Positions 8,396 to 17,281 of a stretch of DNA of 64,000 nucleotides are shown piece by piece. The notes under the pieces were generated by a model, which had not been told where the DNA came from, ran no database searches, and was given only the letters and a program-made list of their open reading frames with translations. The position numbers and the translations under genes are program-made. The DNA comes from Saccharomonospora piscinae. Its GTDB lineage: Bacteria > Actinomycetota > Actinomycetes > Mycobacteriales > Pseudonocardiaceae. Every line of letters starts with the position of its first letter. Within the stretch, counting starts at the first letter, position 1. The stretch is taken from assembly GCF_005862235.1 (NCBI RefSeq), contig NZ_VCEK01000003.1, positions 390,480 through 454,479 of the forward strand, in the 5' to 3' direction.

Positions 8396-9883
8396 ATGAG
8401 AGACCTCTACATCGACGGAGCCTGGACCGAGGCGGCGACACCGACCGGTGGCCGCGCGGTCCTCAACCCCTACGACGGGAGCACGCTGGCGACCGTGTCC
8501 GAAGCCGGACCGGACGACGTCGCCGCCGCCGTGACAGCCGCTCGGCGCGCCTTCGACGACGGGCCGTGGCGCGCCACCTCGGCCCGGGAGCGGGGAGAAC
8601 TGCTCCGCGCCGTCGCCGGGCTGCTGCAGCGCGACCGCGAGCAGATCGCCAGGCAGGAGAGCCTCGACACCGGCAAGACCCTGGCCGAGGGACGCGTCGA
8701 CGTCGACGACGTCACCAACGTCTTCCGCTACTACGCCAACCTGGCCGACACCGACGCGGGCCGCGTCGTCGACACGGGCGATCCCGGAGTCGTCAGCCGG
8801 GTGGTCCACGAGCCGGTCGGGGTGTGCTCGCTCATCGCGCCATGGAACTATCCGCTGCTCCAGATGTGCTGGAAGGTCGCGCCCGCGCTCGCGGCGGGCA
8901 ACACGGTGGTCCTCAAGCCCAGCGAGCTGACGCCGCTCACCACGGTCACCCTGGTGTCGCTGCTGGCCGAGGCCGGAGTCCCGCCCGGCGTCGTCAACCT
9001 CGTGCTCGGCGACGGGCCGACGGTCGGCTCCGCGATGGTGCGCGACGGCGGAGTCGACCTCGTGTCGTTCACGGGTGGCCTGGCCACCGGCAAGAAGATC
9101 ATGGCGATGGCCGCGGACGACGTGAAGCGCGTCGCGCTGGAGCTCGGCGGCAAGAATCCCAACGTCGTGTTCGCCGACGCCGACTTCGACACGGCGGTCG
9201 ACTACGCGCTCGCCGCCGCGTTCATCCACTCCGGACAGGTGTGCTCGGCGGGGGCTCGGCTGATCGTGCAGGACTCCGTCCACGACGAGTTCGTGGCCGA
9301 ACTCGGTCGCCGCGCCGAGCTGATCCGGCTCGGCAACGGACTCGACGAGGCCACCGAGTGCGGCCCGCTCGTCTCCGCCGCCCACCGCGACAAGGTCGAG
9401 AGCTACATCGCGCGAACCGTCGACGAGGGCGCGCGGCTGGTCGCCGGCGGGGGCCGCCCCACCCAGCCGGAGCTGGCCGACGGCTACTTCCTGCGGCCGA
9501 CGGTGTTCGCCGACTGCACCGCCGACATGACGGCCGTCCGTGAGGAGGTCTTCGGTCCCGTCGTCACCGTGGAGCGGTTCCACGACGAGGCCGACGCCAT
9601 CCGGCTCGCCAACGACACCGACTACGGCCTCGCGGGTGCGGTCTGGACGAGCGACACATCGCGCGCGCAGCGGGTCGCGAACGCGCTGCGCCACGGCACG
9701 GTGTGGATCAACGACTTCCACCCGTACGTGCCGCAGGCCGAGTGGGGCGGGTTCGGCAAGTCCGGCATCGGCCGCGAGCTCGGCCCGGCCGGGCTCGACG
9801 AGTACCGCGAGACCAAGCACATCTACCACAACATCAACCCCGCACCGATGCGCTGGTTCGCCGGCGCGCCCGAGGAGGGATGA
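8396..9883 (+). CDS. betB: Betaine-aldehyde dehydrogenase
   Basis: NAD(P)-dependent aldehyde dehydrogenase of 495 aa that oxidises betaine aldehyde to glycine betaine. Seen: PWNYPLLQ, catalytic E249 in [10 protein letters not shown], catalytic C283 in SGQVCSAG, and the C-terminal [12 protein letters not shown]. Length is normal for the family. ATG 8396 follows a somewhat distant GGAGGGA. The next gene, a choline dehydrogenase, starts 4 bases after its stop, and a BCCT carrier follows, which is why the betaine-aldehyde assignment is favoured over a generic ALDH. Expression is probably controlled by the palindrome at 8305-8345. Confidence 0.92.
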   Translation: MRDLYIDGAWTEAATPTGGRAVLNPYDGSTLATVSEAGPDDVAAAVTAARRAFDDGPWRATSARERGELLRAVAGLLQRDREQIARQESLDTGKTLAEGRVDVDDVTNVFRYYANLADTDAGRVVDTGDPGVVSRVVHEPVGVCSLIAPWNYPLLQMCWKVAPALAAGNTVVLKPSELTPLTTVTLVSLLAEAGVPPGVVNLVLGDGPTVGSAMVRDGGVDLVSFTGGLATGKKIMAMAADDVKRVALELGGKNPNVVFADADFDTAVDYALAAAFIHSGQVCSAGARLIVQDSVHDEFVAELGRRAELIRLGNGLDEATECGPLVSAAHRDKVESYIARTVDEGARLVAGGGRPTQPELADGYFLRPTVFADCTADMTAVREEVFGPVVTVERFHDEADAIRLANDTDYGLAGAVWTSDTSRAQRVANALRHGTVWINDFHPYVPQAEWGGFGKSGIGRELGPAGLDEYRETKHIYHNINPAPMRWFAGAPEEG

Positions 9884-9887
9884 CACC

Positions 9888-11546
9888 GTGGCCAGGCGGT
9901 ACGACTACATCATCGTGGGCGGCGGTTCGGCCGGGTGCGTGCTGGCCAACCGGCTCAGCGAGGACCCCTCCACCAGCGTGCTGGTGCTGGAGGCGGGCCG
10001 TCCCGACTGGATCTGGGACGTCCTCATCCACATGCCCGCGGCGCTGACGATGGTCATCGGCAACCCGCTCTACGACTGGCGCTACACCTCCGAGCCCGAG
10101 CCGTACATGAACGGCCGCCGCGTCTACCACGGCCGGGGCAAGGTGCTCGGTGGCTCCAGCTCCATCAACGGCATGATCTTCCAGCGCGGCAATCCGCTCG
10201 ACCTCGAACGCTGGGCCGCCGACCCCGGCATGGGGACCTGGGACTACGCGCACTGCCTGCCGTATTTCAAGCGCATGGAGAACTGCCGGGCAGGCGGCGA
10301 CGAGTGGCGTGGCGACGACGGCCCGCTGTGGCTGGAGCGCGGGCCCGCGACCAACCCGCTGTTCGGCGCGTTCCTGGACGCCGCGCGGCAGGCTGGGCAC
10401 CCGCTGACCTCCGACGTCAACGGCTACCAGCAGGAGGGCTTCGCCCCGTTCGACCGCAACGTCCGCAAGGGCAGGCGCTGGTCGTCGGCCCGGGCGTACC
10501 TGCATCCGGTCAAGCGGCGGCGCAACCTCACCGTGCAGTGCCTCTCGCACGTCAACCGGGTCCTGTTCGACGGTGACCGCGCCACCGGTGTGTCGGTGAG
10601 CAGGCTGGGCCGCAAACCGGAGACCGTCTACGGCGGCGAGGTCATCCTGGCGGGCGGCGCGATCAACACGCCGCAACTGCTCCAGCTCTCGGGTGTCGGC
10701 GACCCCGATCACCTGCGCCCGCTCGGCATCGATCCGGTCCACGCGCTGCCCGGGGTCGGACAGAACCTGCAGGACCACCTGGAGGTCTACGTCCAGCACG
10801 CCTGCACGCAGCCGGTGTCGTTCAACCCCGCACTGAAGCTGCACAAGCGGCCCAAGATCGGCCTGCAGTGGTTGCTGGGCCGCACCGGCCCCGCCGCGAC
10901 GAACCACTTCGAGGCGGGCGGGTTCGTGCGCGGCAACGACGTCGTCGACTACCCGAACCTGATGTTCCACTTCCTGCCGATCGCCGTCCGCTACGACGGG
11001 ACGCAGATCGACACCCCGCACGGCTATCAGGTCCACATCGGACCCATGTACTCCGACGTGCGCGGGGACGTGAAGATCAGATCGCGGAACCCGAAGGACA
11101 AGCCCGCGCTGCGCTTCAACTACCTGTCCACGGAGAACGACCGCAAGGAATGGGTCGAGGCCGTTCGAGTGGCGCGCGACATCCTGAAACAGCCCGCGCT
11201 CGACGGGTACAACGGCGGGGAGATCTCACCCGGCCCCGGCGTGGAGTCCGACACCGAGATCCTCGACTGGGTCGCCCGCGACGCCGAAACGGCATACCAC
11301 CCGTCGTGCACGGCTCGCATGGGCGTCGACGACATGTCGGTCGTGGACCCCACGAGTATGCGCGTCCACGGCACGCGGAACCTGCGCGTGGTCGACGCCT
11401 CCGCCATGCCCTACCTCACGAACGGCAACATCTACGCCCCCGTGATGATGCTGGCCGAGAAGGCGGCGGACCTGATCCGCGGCAACACCCCGCTGGCCCC
11501 GGCCGAGACCCCCTACCACCGGCACGTCCGGTCCGACGAAAGGTGA
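9888..11546 (+). CDS. betA: Choline dehydrogenase (GMC oxidoreductase)
   Basis: FAD-dependent GMC oxidoreductase of 552 aa that oxidises choline to betaine aldehyde. N-terminal dinucleotide fold [24 protein letters not shown] signature [17 protein letters not shown], substrate region, and C-terminal HPSCTARMG (active-site His) with [19 protein letters not shown]. Length matches BetA. GTG 9888 has GAGGAGGGA 9 bases upstream inside the end of betB and opens the FAD fold; longer frames from 9540 are shadows. The third gene of the operon overlaps or abuts its stop. Confidence 0.94.
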   Translation: MARRYDYIIVGGGSAGCVLANRLSEDPSTSVLVLEAGRPDWIWDVLIHMPAALTMVIGNPLYDWRYTSEPEPYMNGRRVYHGRGKVLGGSSSINGMIFQRGNPLDLERWAADPGMGTWDYAHCLPYFKRMENCRAGGDEWRGDDGPLWLERGPATNPLFGAFLDAARQAGHPLTSDVNGYQQEGFAPFDRNVRKGRRWSSARAYLHPVKRRRNLTVQCLSHVNRVLFDGDRATGVSVSRLGRKPETVYGGEVILAGGAINTPQLLQLSGVGDPDHLRPLGIDPVHALPGVGQNLQDHLEVYVQHACTQPVSFNPALKLHKRPKIGLQWLLGRTGPAATNHFEAGGFVRGNDVVDYPNLMFHFLPIAVRYDGTQIDTPHGYQVHIGPMYSDVRGDVKIRSRNPKDKPALRFNYLSTENDRKEWVEAVRVARDILKQPALDGYNGGEISPGPGVESDTEILDWVARDAETAYHPSCTARMGVDDMSVVDPTSMRVHGTRNLRVVDASAMPYLTNGNIYAPVMMLAEKAADLIRGNTPLAPAETPYHRHVRSDER

Positions 11547-11551
11547 GTTCC

Positions 11552-13129
11552 GTGTCCGGCGAACCTCAGGTCGCGAAGGAGCCCAACACCGTCAACCGCG
11601 TCACGTTCGCGGGATCGGCGGCGGTGATCCTCGTGATCGCACTCTGGGGCATGCTCGCCCCCGACCACGCGGCGGACACCATCGGCGTCCTCGTCGGCTG
11701 GGTCTCGGAAGGACTCGGCTGGTACTACATCCTGATCGCGACCGCGTTCCTCGTGTTCGTGGTGTTCCTGGCCGTCTCGAAGTACGGCAAGATCACTCTC
11801 GGGCCCGCGAAGTCCACACCGGACTACGGCCTGTTCGCGTGGGGCTCGATGCTCTTCGCGGCGGGCATCGGCGTCGATCTGATGTTTTTCTCCGTCGCCG
11901 AGCCCGTCACCCAGTACCTCGACCCGCCGCAGGGCGATCCCGAGACGCTCGACGCGGCGCGGGAGGCCGTGGTGTGGACGCTGTTCCACTACGGCATCAC
12001 CGGCTGGGCCATGTACGCGCTGATGGGCATGGCTCTGGGGTACTTCGCGTTCCGGCGCGGGCTGCCGCTGGCGATCCGCTCGGCGCTCTACCCGCTGATC
12101 GGCAGGCGCATTCACGGCAGGCCGGGCCACGCCGTGGACATCGCGGCCGCGCTGGGCACCGTGTTCGGCATCGCGACCTCGCTGGGTATCGGCGTGGTGC
12201 AGCTGAACTTCGGGCTGAACTTCCTGTTCGGCATCCCGCAGGGCACGACCGCGCAGATCGGGCTCATCGCGCTGGCGGTGCTCATGGCGACCGTGTCCGC
12301 CGTCGCGGGCGTCGACAAGGGCATCCGGCGGCTGTCGCAGCTCAACGTGGTGCTGGCACTCGGACTGATGGTGTTCATCCTGTTCGCCGGTGATCCCGTG
12401 TACCTGCTCAACGGGCTCGTGCTCAACATCGGCGACTACGTCAGCGGGTTCAGCGACATGACGCTGAACACCTTCGCCTACGACCGGCCGGTGCAGTGGC
12501 TCAACGACTGGACGCTGTTCTTCTGGGCGTGGTGGATCGCGTGGGCGCCGTTCGTGGGACTGTTCCTCGCGCGGATTTCCCGTGGCCGCACCATCCGCCA
12601 GTTCGTGGCCGCCACGCTGGTCATCCCGTTCCTGTTCACGCTCGCGTTCCTGTCGGTGTTCGGCAACAGCGCACTGCGCCTCGTGCGCGGTGGCAACGCC
12701 GAGTTCGGCGAGATCGCGGCCAACGCGCCCGAGCAGGGCTTCTACACGCTGCTGGCGCAGTACCCCGGCGTGACCTTCAGCGCGGGGCTCGCCACCGTGG
12801 TGGGGTTGTTGTTCTACGTGACCTCGGCCGACTCGGGTGCGCTGGTGCTGGGCAACCTGACGTCGCGGCTGCCGACGCCCACGACCGACGCACTGCCGTG
12901 GGTGCGCGTGTTCTGGTCGATCGTGATCGGCGTGCTCACCCTGGCGATGCTCGTGGTCGGCGGCGTGGCGACGTTGCAGAACGCGACCATCATCATGGGC
13001 CTGCCGTTCTCGGTGGTGATGATCCTGGTGATGTGGGGCCTGTACAAGGCACTGAGCCGGGAGAAGTCCGGCGAGGCGTTCCTGCCGAAGTCGGCGGAGC
13101 CGACCGAGCGGGTCGAGGCGGCCGACTGA
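11552..13129 (+). CDS. betT: BCCT-family choline/betaine transporter
   Basis: Membrane carrier of 525 aa with about 12 transmembrane helices, importing choline or another betaine/carnitine/choline-type solute. Diagnostic segments: WGSMLFAAGIGVDLMFFSVAEP, the FFWAWWIAWAPFVGLFLARIS signature of BCCT carriers, and SADSGALVLGNL. GTG 11552 is chosen because GAAAGG lies 8 bases upstream; an in-frame GTG at 11543 overlapping the betA stop is the alternative. Last gene of the betTAB-type operon, followed by a strong terminator at 13134-13165. Confidence 0.92.
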   Translation: MSGEPQVAKEPNTVNRVTFAGSAAVILVIALWGMLAPDHAADTIGVLVGWVSEGLGWYYILIATAFLVFVVFLAVSKYGKITLGPAKSTPDYGLFAWGSMLFAAGIGVDLMFFSVAEPVTQYLDPPQGDPETLDAAREAVVWTLFHYGITGWAMYALMGMALGYFAFRRGLPLAIRSALYPLIGRRIHGRPGHAVDIAAALGTVFGIATSLGIGVVQLNFGLNFLFGIPQGTTAQIGLIALAVLMATVSAVAGVDKGIRRLSQLNVVLALGLMVFILFAGDPVYLLNGLVLNIGDYVSGFSDMTLNTFAYDRPVQWLNDWTLFFWAWWIAWAPFVGLFLARISRGRTIRQFVAATLVIPFLFTLAFLSVFGNSALRLVRGGNAEFGEIAANAPEQGFYTLLAQYPGVTFSAGLATVVGLLFYVTSADSGALVLGNLTSRLPTPTTDALPWVRVFWSIVIGVLTLAMLVVGGVATLQNATIIMGLPFSVVMILVMWGLYKALSREKSGEAFLPKSAEPTERVEAAD

Positions 13130-13133
13130 TCGT

Positions 13134-13165
13134 GGTGGGGGCGGCCGAACCCGGCCGCCCCCACC
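13134..13165 (+). terminator. Terminator after the betaine operon
   Basis: Perfect 14-bp GC stem, 13134-13147 pairing with 13152-13165, loop AACC, starting 5 bases after the transporter stop. No T-run follows, as is usual in actinobacteria. Confidence 0.8.
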
Positions 13166-13248
13166 GTGTCCGCAGCCTGTGTAGCCGTGTCCGCAGGTTA
13201 CGTAGCAGTGTCCGCAGCCTGTGTAGCCGTGTCCGCAGTCTGTGGCGC
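13165..13248. repeat. 21-bp intergenic repeat array, second copy
   Basis: Four head-to-tail units of the CCGTGTCCGCA-N5-(T/C)GTAG type start at 13165, 13186, 13207 and 13228; the last unit is diverged at its end. The array begins in the last base of the betaine terminator and fills most of the space to the convergent cupin gene. No inverted unit is present here, unlike the other two arrays. Confidence 0.85.
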
Positions 13249-13278
13249 GGGCGCCAGGTCGTTGTCTTCGGCAGGGCG

Positions 13279-13752
13279 TCAGTGCGGCGGTGGTCCCAGC
13301 AGTTCCACGCCGTAGCGGGCGGCGGCGTCGGCAAGGATCGCGGTGTCGGCTGGGCCGGGCCGCGGCGGCAGCGTCGGTGACGTCGCCGGTTCGCCGGTGT
13401 CGGTGAACCACTGCTCGAATCCGGCCGGCGTGATGAGCGCGAGGAAGCGGCAGGTCGGGGACTCTACCCGGTAGGCGTGGGAGATCCCGCGCGGCGCGAA
13501 GGTGAGTGACCCGGCGGCTGCGCTGAAGACTTGGCCGTCGATGTGGATGCTCAGCTCGCCTTCGAGCACGACGAACGTCTCGTCCTCCCGGGAGTGGCGG
13601 TGCAGTGGCGCCGCCGCGCCTTGCCTGCACGTGTGCTCGGTGATGGCGAACCGTCCGGCGGTGTCCTCCCCGGTCGCTTTGAGCTGGAGCAGCGAACCGA
13701 GGTGCCACAGCCAGCGTGTGTCGGCGTGGGTCGTCTGGAACGGAGCGGTCAT
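13279..13752 (-). CDS. Cupin-domain protein
   Basis: Predicted 157 aa single-cupin protein. Cupin motif 1 is seen as APLHRHSREDETFVVLEGELSIHIDG (residues about 48-73; metal-ligand His-x-His and Glu), motif 2 as FAPRGISHAYRVESP. Such small cupins range from dioxygenases to quercetinase-like or ligand-binding proteins. Its role is not evident. Divergent from the NAD(P)-binding protein at 13833 across a shared palindromic operator, so the two are probably co-regulated. Confidence 0.85.
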   Translation of the reverse strand: MTAPFQTTHADTRWLWHLGSLLQLKATGEDTAGRFAITEHTCRQGAAAPLHRHSREDETFVVLEGELSIHIDGQVFSAAAGSLTFAPRGISHAYRVESPTCRFLALITPAGFEQWFTDTGEPATSPTLPPRPGPADTAILADAAARYGVELLGPPPH

Positions 13753-13774
13753 CGCAGTCGCACCTCCGTGGTTG

Positions 13775-13815
13775 GTGAGTACTCACTCACCATACTAGGG
13801 TGAGTGAGTACTCAC
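13775..13815. promoter_or_regulatory. 41-bp palindromic operator between cupin and oxidoreductase genes
   Basis: Arms GTGAGTACTCACTCACC (13775-13791) and its exact complement (13799-13815) flank a 7-base centre. Each arm contains the sub-palindrome GAGTACTC. The format is typical of a TetR-type operator with two dimers, but no TetR gene is adjacent; the nearest regulator is the HxlR gene at 14470. Confidence 0.75.
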
Positions 13816-13832
13816 TGATCGAGGAGGCGTTC

Positions 13833-14459
13833 ATGGACATCACGATCTTCGGGGCAACCGGGGGTACCGGCAGGCACCTGGTCGAACAGGCTCTCGAACA
13901 CGATCACACGGTCACGGCGGTCGTGCGAGACCCGGCGCGAATGCCGCTCTCGCACCGGAACCTCACGGTCCTCACCGCCGATGTCGCCGACCCGGCCGCA
14001 CTGCGGCCCGCGATCGCCGGGCGGGACGCCGTGCTCTCGGCGCTGGCGGCAAGCAACAAACGCGGCGACATCGCCGCGACCGCCGTGCGCGCCATCCTGC
14101 GTGCCAGGGACAGCGTGCGCCGGATCGTCGTGGTCAGTGCGGCGCCGGTCGGCCCCGTGCCCGCCGGTGAGTCCCTGCTCGGACGTGCGCTGCTGACTCC
14201 CGTGGTGCGGGCCGTCTTCCGCGACGTCTACGCCGACCTGGCGGCGATGGAAAGCCACGTGCGCGACAGCGACACCGACTGGACGATCATGCGTCCACCC
14301 CGGCTGCTGGACACGCCGCTGACCGAGAACTACCGGCGCGCACTCGGTCAGGGCGTCCCGGGCGGACACTCCGTCTCGCGCGCCGATCTCGCCCACGCCA
14401 TGCTCGCGTCACTCGACGACCCCGCCACCGTGCGGCAGGTGGTGGGCATCGCGTCCTGA
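13833..14459 (+). CDS. NAD(P)H-binding oxidoreductase (NmrA/SDR-like)
   Basis: Predicted 208 aa atypical short-chain dehydrogenase: N-terminal Rossmann motif ITIFGATGGTGRHLVEQAL, then VLSALAASNKRG and IMRPPRLLDTPLT. Family members act as NAD(P)H-dependent quinone/flavin reductases or redox sensors. ATG 13833 is chosen for the GAGGAGG 6 bases upstream; the in-frame GTG at 13800 lies within the operator. Followed after 10 bases by the convergent HxlR regulator gene. Confidence 0.85.
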   Translation: MDITIFGATGGTGRHLVEQALEHDHTVTAVVRDPARMPLSHRNLTVLTADVADPAALRPAIAGRDAVLSALAASNKRGDIAATAVRAILRARDSVRRIVVVSAAPVGPVPAGESLLGRALLTPVVRAVFRDVYADLAAMESHVRDSDTDWTIMRPPRLLDTPLTENYRRALGQGVPGGHSVSRADLAHAMLASLDDPATVRQVVGIAS

Positions 14460-14469
14460 CCCGGGCGCC

Positions 14470-14841
14470 TCAGCACTCGTCGTACCGGGCGCGTGCCTGC
14501 CGCACCTCGGGCAGGCTCGCGGAGGTCCATGCCAGCAGCGCGTCGATGAGGTCCTGCAGCGTCTTCGCCAGTGGCGTGAGGTGGTACTCGACGGCCACGG
14601 GACGGGTGGCGACGACGTGCCGCGAGACCATCCCGTTGCGCTCCAGCCGCCGCAACGTCGCCGTGAGCGACTTCTGGGTGATCACGGGGATGGTGCGGCG
14701 CAGCTCGTTGAAGCGTCGGGGGCGCTCGCACAGTCTGTCGAGCACCAGTAGCGACCACTTGTCGAGCAGCTGGTCCAACAGTTCGCGGTGCTCGGCGGTG
14801 ATCTGCGGATGTTCCGAAGTGATGGGGGTGGTATCCGGCAT
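14470..14841 (-). CDS. HxlR-family winged-helix regulator
   Basis: Predicted 123 aa. The HxlR core is clear: DKWSLLVLDRLCERPRRFNELRRTIP, then SLTATLRRLERNGMVSRHV and VEYHLTPLAKTL. The usual N-terminal sensing cysteine before the KW motif is absent (ELLDQLLDKW), leaving one cysteine (in LCERP). It is divergent from the RidA-like gene and convergent with the oxidoreductase gene, so either could be a target. Start ATG 14841; the longer frame to 15186 is a shadow of the RidA gene. Confidence 0.88.
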   Translation of the reverse strand: MPDTTPITSEHPQITAEHRELLDQLLDKWSLLVLDRLCERPRRFNELRRTIPVITQKSLTATLRRLERNGMVSRHVVATRPVAVEYHLTPLAKTLQDLIDALLAWTSASLPEVRQARARYDEC

Positions 14842-14931
14842 GAAACCTAGTCTCGTTGAAGTTGCTTTCTGAAACCAGGTACCTCTCGTATACCGGCGAA
14901 GTTCGTCGGCGTCACCACCGAAGGGAAGACC

Positions 14932-15342
14932 ATGACAGTGCAGCTCCTGACTCCCGAGGGCATGTTCCAGCCAGTCCCGTACCACCACGTCGCGATCGGA
15001 ACCGGGTCGAGGCAGGTGCACGTCGCCGGGCAGATCTCGCGCGACGCCCAGGGCACTCCCCTCGCGCCGGGGGATCTGACCGGCCAGCTCGCACACGCGC
15101 TGCGCAACACGGCGCGCGGCCTCGCGGGCGCGGGCGCGACCTTCGACGACGTCGTGCGCCTGCGCTTCTTCGTCGTCGGCTGGCAACCCGACCAGATGGG
15201 CGCCTTCATGGCGGGCATCGACGAGGTCGCGGACGAACTGGCGATCCCACGCCCGCTGCCGCCCGCGTCGCTCATCGGAGTCGACTACCTCTTCGAGCCC
15301 GACGTGCTCGTGGAGGTCGAAGCTTCCGCGGTGCTGGACTGA
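14932..15342 (+). CDS. RidA (YjgF/UK114) family protein
   Basis: Predicted 136 aa. It has the Rid fold pattern: HVAGQISRDAQG, a central QLAHALRNTARGLAGAGATFDDVVRLRFFVV helix-strand unit, and the terminal VLVEVEASAVL. True RidA enzymes use a conserved Arg just before the last strands (PARS/T-V motif) to bind and deaminate 2-aminoacrylate. Here that segment reads PPASLIGVDYL, without the Arg, so it likely belongs to a non-deaminase Rid subfamily. AAGGGAAG lies before ATG 14932. Divergent from the HxlR gene. Confidence 0.88.
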   Translation: MTVQLLTPEGMFQPVPYHHVAIGTGSRQVHVAGQISRDAQGTPLAPGDLTGQLAHALRNTARGLAGAGATFDDVVRLRFFVVGWQPDQMGAFMAGIDEVADELAIPRPLPPASLIGVDYLFEPDVLVEVEASAVLD

Positions 15343-15348
15343 CGAAGG

Positions 15349-16026
15349 CTAGGAGTACATCGCCAGCCAGATCGCGATGTAGTGCGCGATGGCGGCGGCC
15401 ACGGTGCAGGCGTGGAAGAACTCGTGATAGCCGAACGTCTTCGGCCAGTAGTTCGGCCAGCGGGTCGCGTAGAAGACCGACCCCACGGTGTAGAGCACGC
15501 CTCCCACGAGCAGCAGCACCAGCGCCGCCGCCCCGGCGTTGCGGGCGAGTTCGGGCAGCACGAACACGGCCACCCAGCCGAGCGCGACGTAGATGGGGAC
15601 CCCCACCCAGCGCGGAGCCTTGGGCCACAGCATCTTCAGTGCGACCCCGGCCACGGCGCCGCCCCACACGACGCCGAGCACGACGTAGCCGGTGGGCTGC
15701 GACATCGCCAGCAGGGTGAACGGCGTGTAGGTGCCCGCGATGAACAAGAAGATCATGGAGTGGTCGGCGCGCTTCATCCAGGCGTAGGCGCGGGGGCTCC
15801 AGAGGCGGCGGTGGTACAGCGCGCTCACGCCGAACACGCCGAGCACCGTGACGCCGTAGACGGAGGTCGCCAGCGCGGCCAGGCCCGAGACGGTGGACGC
15901 GGCCAGAGCGATCAACGTGGCTCCGGCCGCGAGGGCTCCGAAGAAACTCCAGAAGTGCAGGTGGCCCCTCAGGCGGGGACGGTTGTCGACGGCGTCGGAG
16001 ACCGGGGCCGGGGGCTGATCGTGCAT
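15349..16026 (-). CDS. TrhA / hemolysin III family membrane protein
   Basis: Predicted 225 aa with seven transmembrane helices (PAQR superfamily). Seen: SALYHRRLW, RADHSMIFLFIAGTYTPF and the metal-binding terminal GYHEFFHACTVAAAIAHY. Bacterial relatives are implicated in membrane homeostasis; the hemolysin name is historical. ATG 16026 is chosen over GTG 16074 because only the shorter form has a GGTGAG upstream, though the call is modest. Homologue of Rv1085c, divergent from the prenyl synthase as in mycobacteria. Confidence 0.9.
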   Translation of the reverse strand: MHDQPPAPVSDAVDNRPRLRGHLHFWSFFGALAAGATLIALAASTVSGLAALATSVYGVTVLGVFGVSALYHRRLWSPRAYAWMKRADHSMIFLFIAGTYTPFTLLAMSQPTGYVVLGVVWGGAVAGVALKMLWPKAPRWVGVPIYVALGWVAVFVLPELARNAGAAALVLLLVGGVLYTVGSVFYATRWPNYWPKTFGYHEFFHACTVAAAIAHYIAIWLAMYS

Positions 16027-16134
16027 TGCTGCGCTCACCCGGCCAAGGCTACGGAAGCGTAGGTTCGGGCGCACCGGTATGGGGCCGGGAGTACGGCGAA
16101 CGTCACGTCACGGCCAGGCGTACGCTGCCGTGCT

Positions 16135-16914
16135 GTGAGTCTTCGGTCGGTCCTCTCTCGCGTGGTGTACACGGCGTACTCGTGGCGGCTCAAACAACAG
16201 GCCGCGGGGCGGCATCCGCGCCACATCGGCATCATCCTCGACGGCAACCGCCGGTGGGCTCGGGAGGCCGGATTCACCGACGTCAACGGCGGTCACCGGG
16301 TCGGGGCACGCAAGATCGCTGATTTCCTGACGTGGTGCCGGGAGGCGAACGTCCAGGTCGTGACGCTGTGGTTGCTGTCGATCGACAACGTGCGCAGCCG
16401 GACGAACGAGGAGGTCGCCGCACTCCTGGAGATCATCCCGGACGTGGTGGACGAGCTGGCCAAGCCGGGCAACTCGTGGCGGCTGTCCATCGTCGGCGCG
16501 CTCGACATGCTGCCAACCGACGTGGCCGCGCGGCTCAGCGCCGCCGCGCAGCGCACCGACGGCCGCAGCGGCATGATCGTCAACGTCGCGGTCGGATACG
16601 GGGGTCGCCAGGAGATCGCCTACGCGGTGCGCAGGTTGCTGCAGCAGCACGCCGACGAGGGCACCACCATCCACGAACTCGCGAAGATCCTCGACGTCGA
16701 TCACATCTCCGAGCACCTGTACACGTCGGGGCAGCCGGACCCGGATCTGATCATCCGGACGTCGGGGGAGCAGCGGCTGTCCGGGTTCCTGCTCTGGCAG
16801 TCGGCGCACTCCGAGTTCTGGTTCACCGAGGCATACTGGCCCGCGTTCCGCCGTGTCGACTTCCTGCGTGCGCTGCGTGACTTCGCGCTCCGCCATCGCC
16901 GGTACGGCGGGTGA
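16135..16914 (+). CDS. (Z)-prenyl diphosphate synthase (short-chain UppS homologue)
   Basis: cis-Prenyltransferase of 259 aa condensing isopentenyl diphosphate. Conserved regions: HIGIILDGNRRWA (diphosphate loop with catalytic Asp), LWLLSIDNVRS, and DPDLIIRTSGEQRLSGFLLWQSAHSEFWF near residues 199-227. By position and sequence it corresponds to Rv1086, which makes (Z,E)-farnesyl diphosphate, rather than to the long-chain undecaprenyl/decaprenyl enzyme; product length is inferred. GTG 16135 lies 8 bases after a TACGCT -10-like box, suggesting a leaderless transcript. Confidence 0.9.
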   Translation: MSLRSVLSRVVYTAYSWRLKQQAAGRHPRHIGIILDGNRRWAREAGFTDVNGGHRVGARKIADFLTWCREANVQVVTLWLLSIDNVRSRTNEEVAALLEIIPDVVDELAKPGNSWRLSIVGALDMLPTDVAARLSAAAQRTDGRSGMIVNVAVGYGGRQEIAYAVRRLLQQHADEGTTIHELAKILDVDHISEHLYTSGQPDPDLIIRTSGEQRLSGFLLWQSAHSEFWFTEAYWPAFRRVDFLRALRDFALRHRRYGG

Positions 16915-17281
16915 ACATCAGGTGACGCGCAGGGGGTCATCCCCCGTTGCGGTGGGCCGCGTTTACGAAACGTAAGGCTCGTTTTCACCGATTCACCTAC
17001 CTGGCTGCCTGCATGAGGCAGGGTGTCGCGGGTAGCTTCCGAGGTGGCGGCACACGGACCCAGGTGCGTCGCCACGGGAGGCCCTGGTCGTGGCAGTGAT
17101 GGAGCGAACGGCGGCGACACCCACGGTGCCGCCGCTTCCGACGCGCGCGAGGGGGCCGGCACCGGGCCCTCGTGGGCGTCTGCCCTGACACCGACGGTGT
17201 CGGAGCCGACGACCAGCCAGGGCAGTGCCCGGCCCAGCGAGTGCGGGGCGTGGTGCCGACGCCCCTGAGGGAGATGCCGTC
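16915..17281 (+). other. 367-bp non-coding stretch before phoH
   Basis: Just after the prenyl synthase a GGGGG-TCAT-CCCCC hairpin (16932-16945) could end its transcript. The next 50 bases are unusually AT-rich for this DNA (TTTACGAAACGTAAG and CGTTTTCACCGATTC), a plausible promoter. From about 17020 to 17270 the sequence is GC-rich, with complementary stretches such as GACCCAGG (17056 area) and CCTGGTC (17080s). It could form a structured leader for phoH. A GTG frame of 81 codons (17023-17268) crosses it but has no recognisable features. No known riboswitch signature was recognised. Confidence 0.5.

Noticed and set aside
17023-17268. 81-codon frame upstream of phoH2 as a phoAT-like gene
   Set aside because: No ribosome site, low-complexity Gly/Ala/Ser content and no recognisable similarity; kept only as a possibility in the phoH2 leader finding.
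16915-17281. Known riboswitch (SAM-IV, c-di-AMP, cobalamin) before phoH2
   Set aside because: None of the conserved core strings of these classes could be found by eye.
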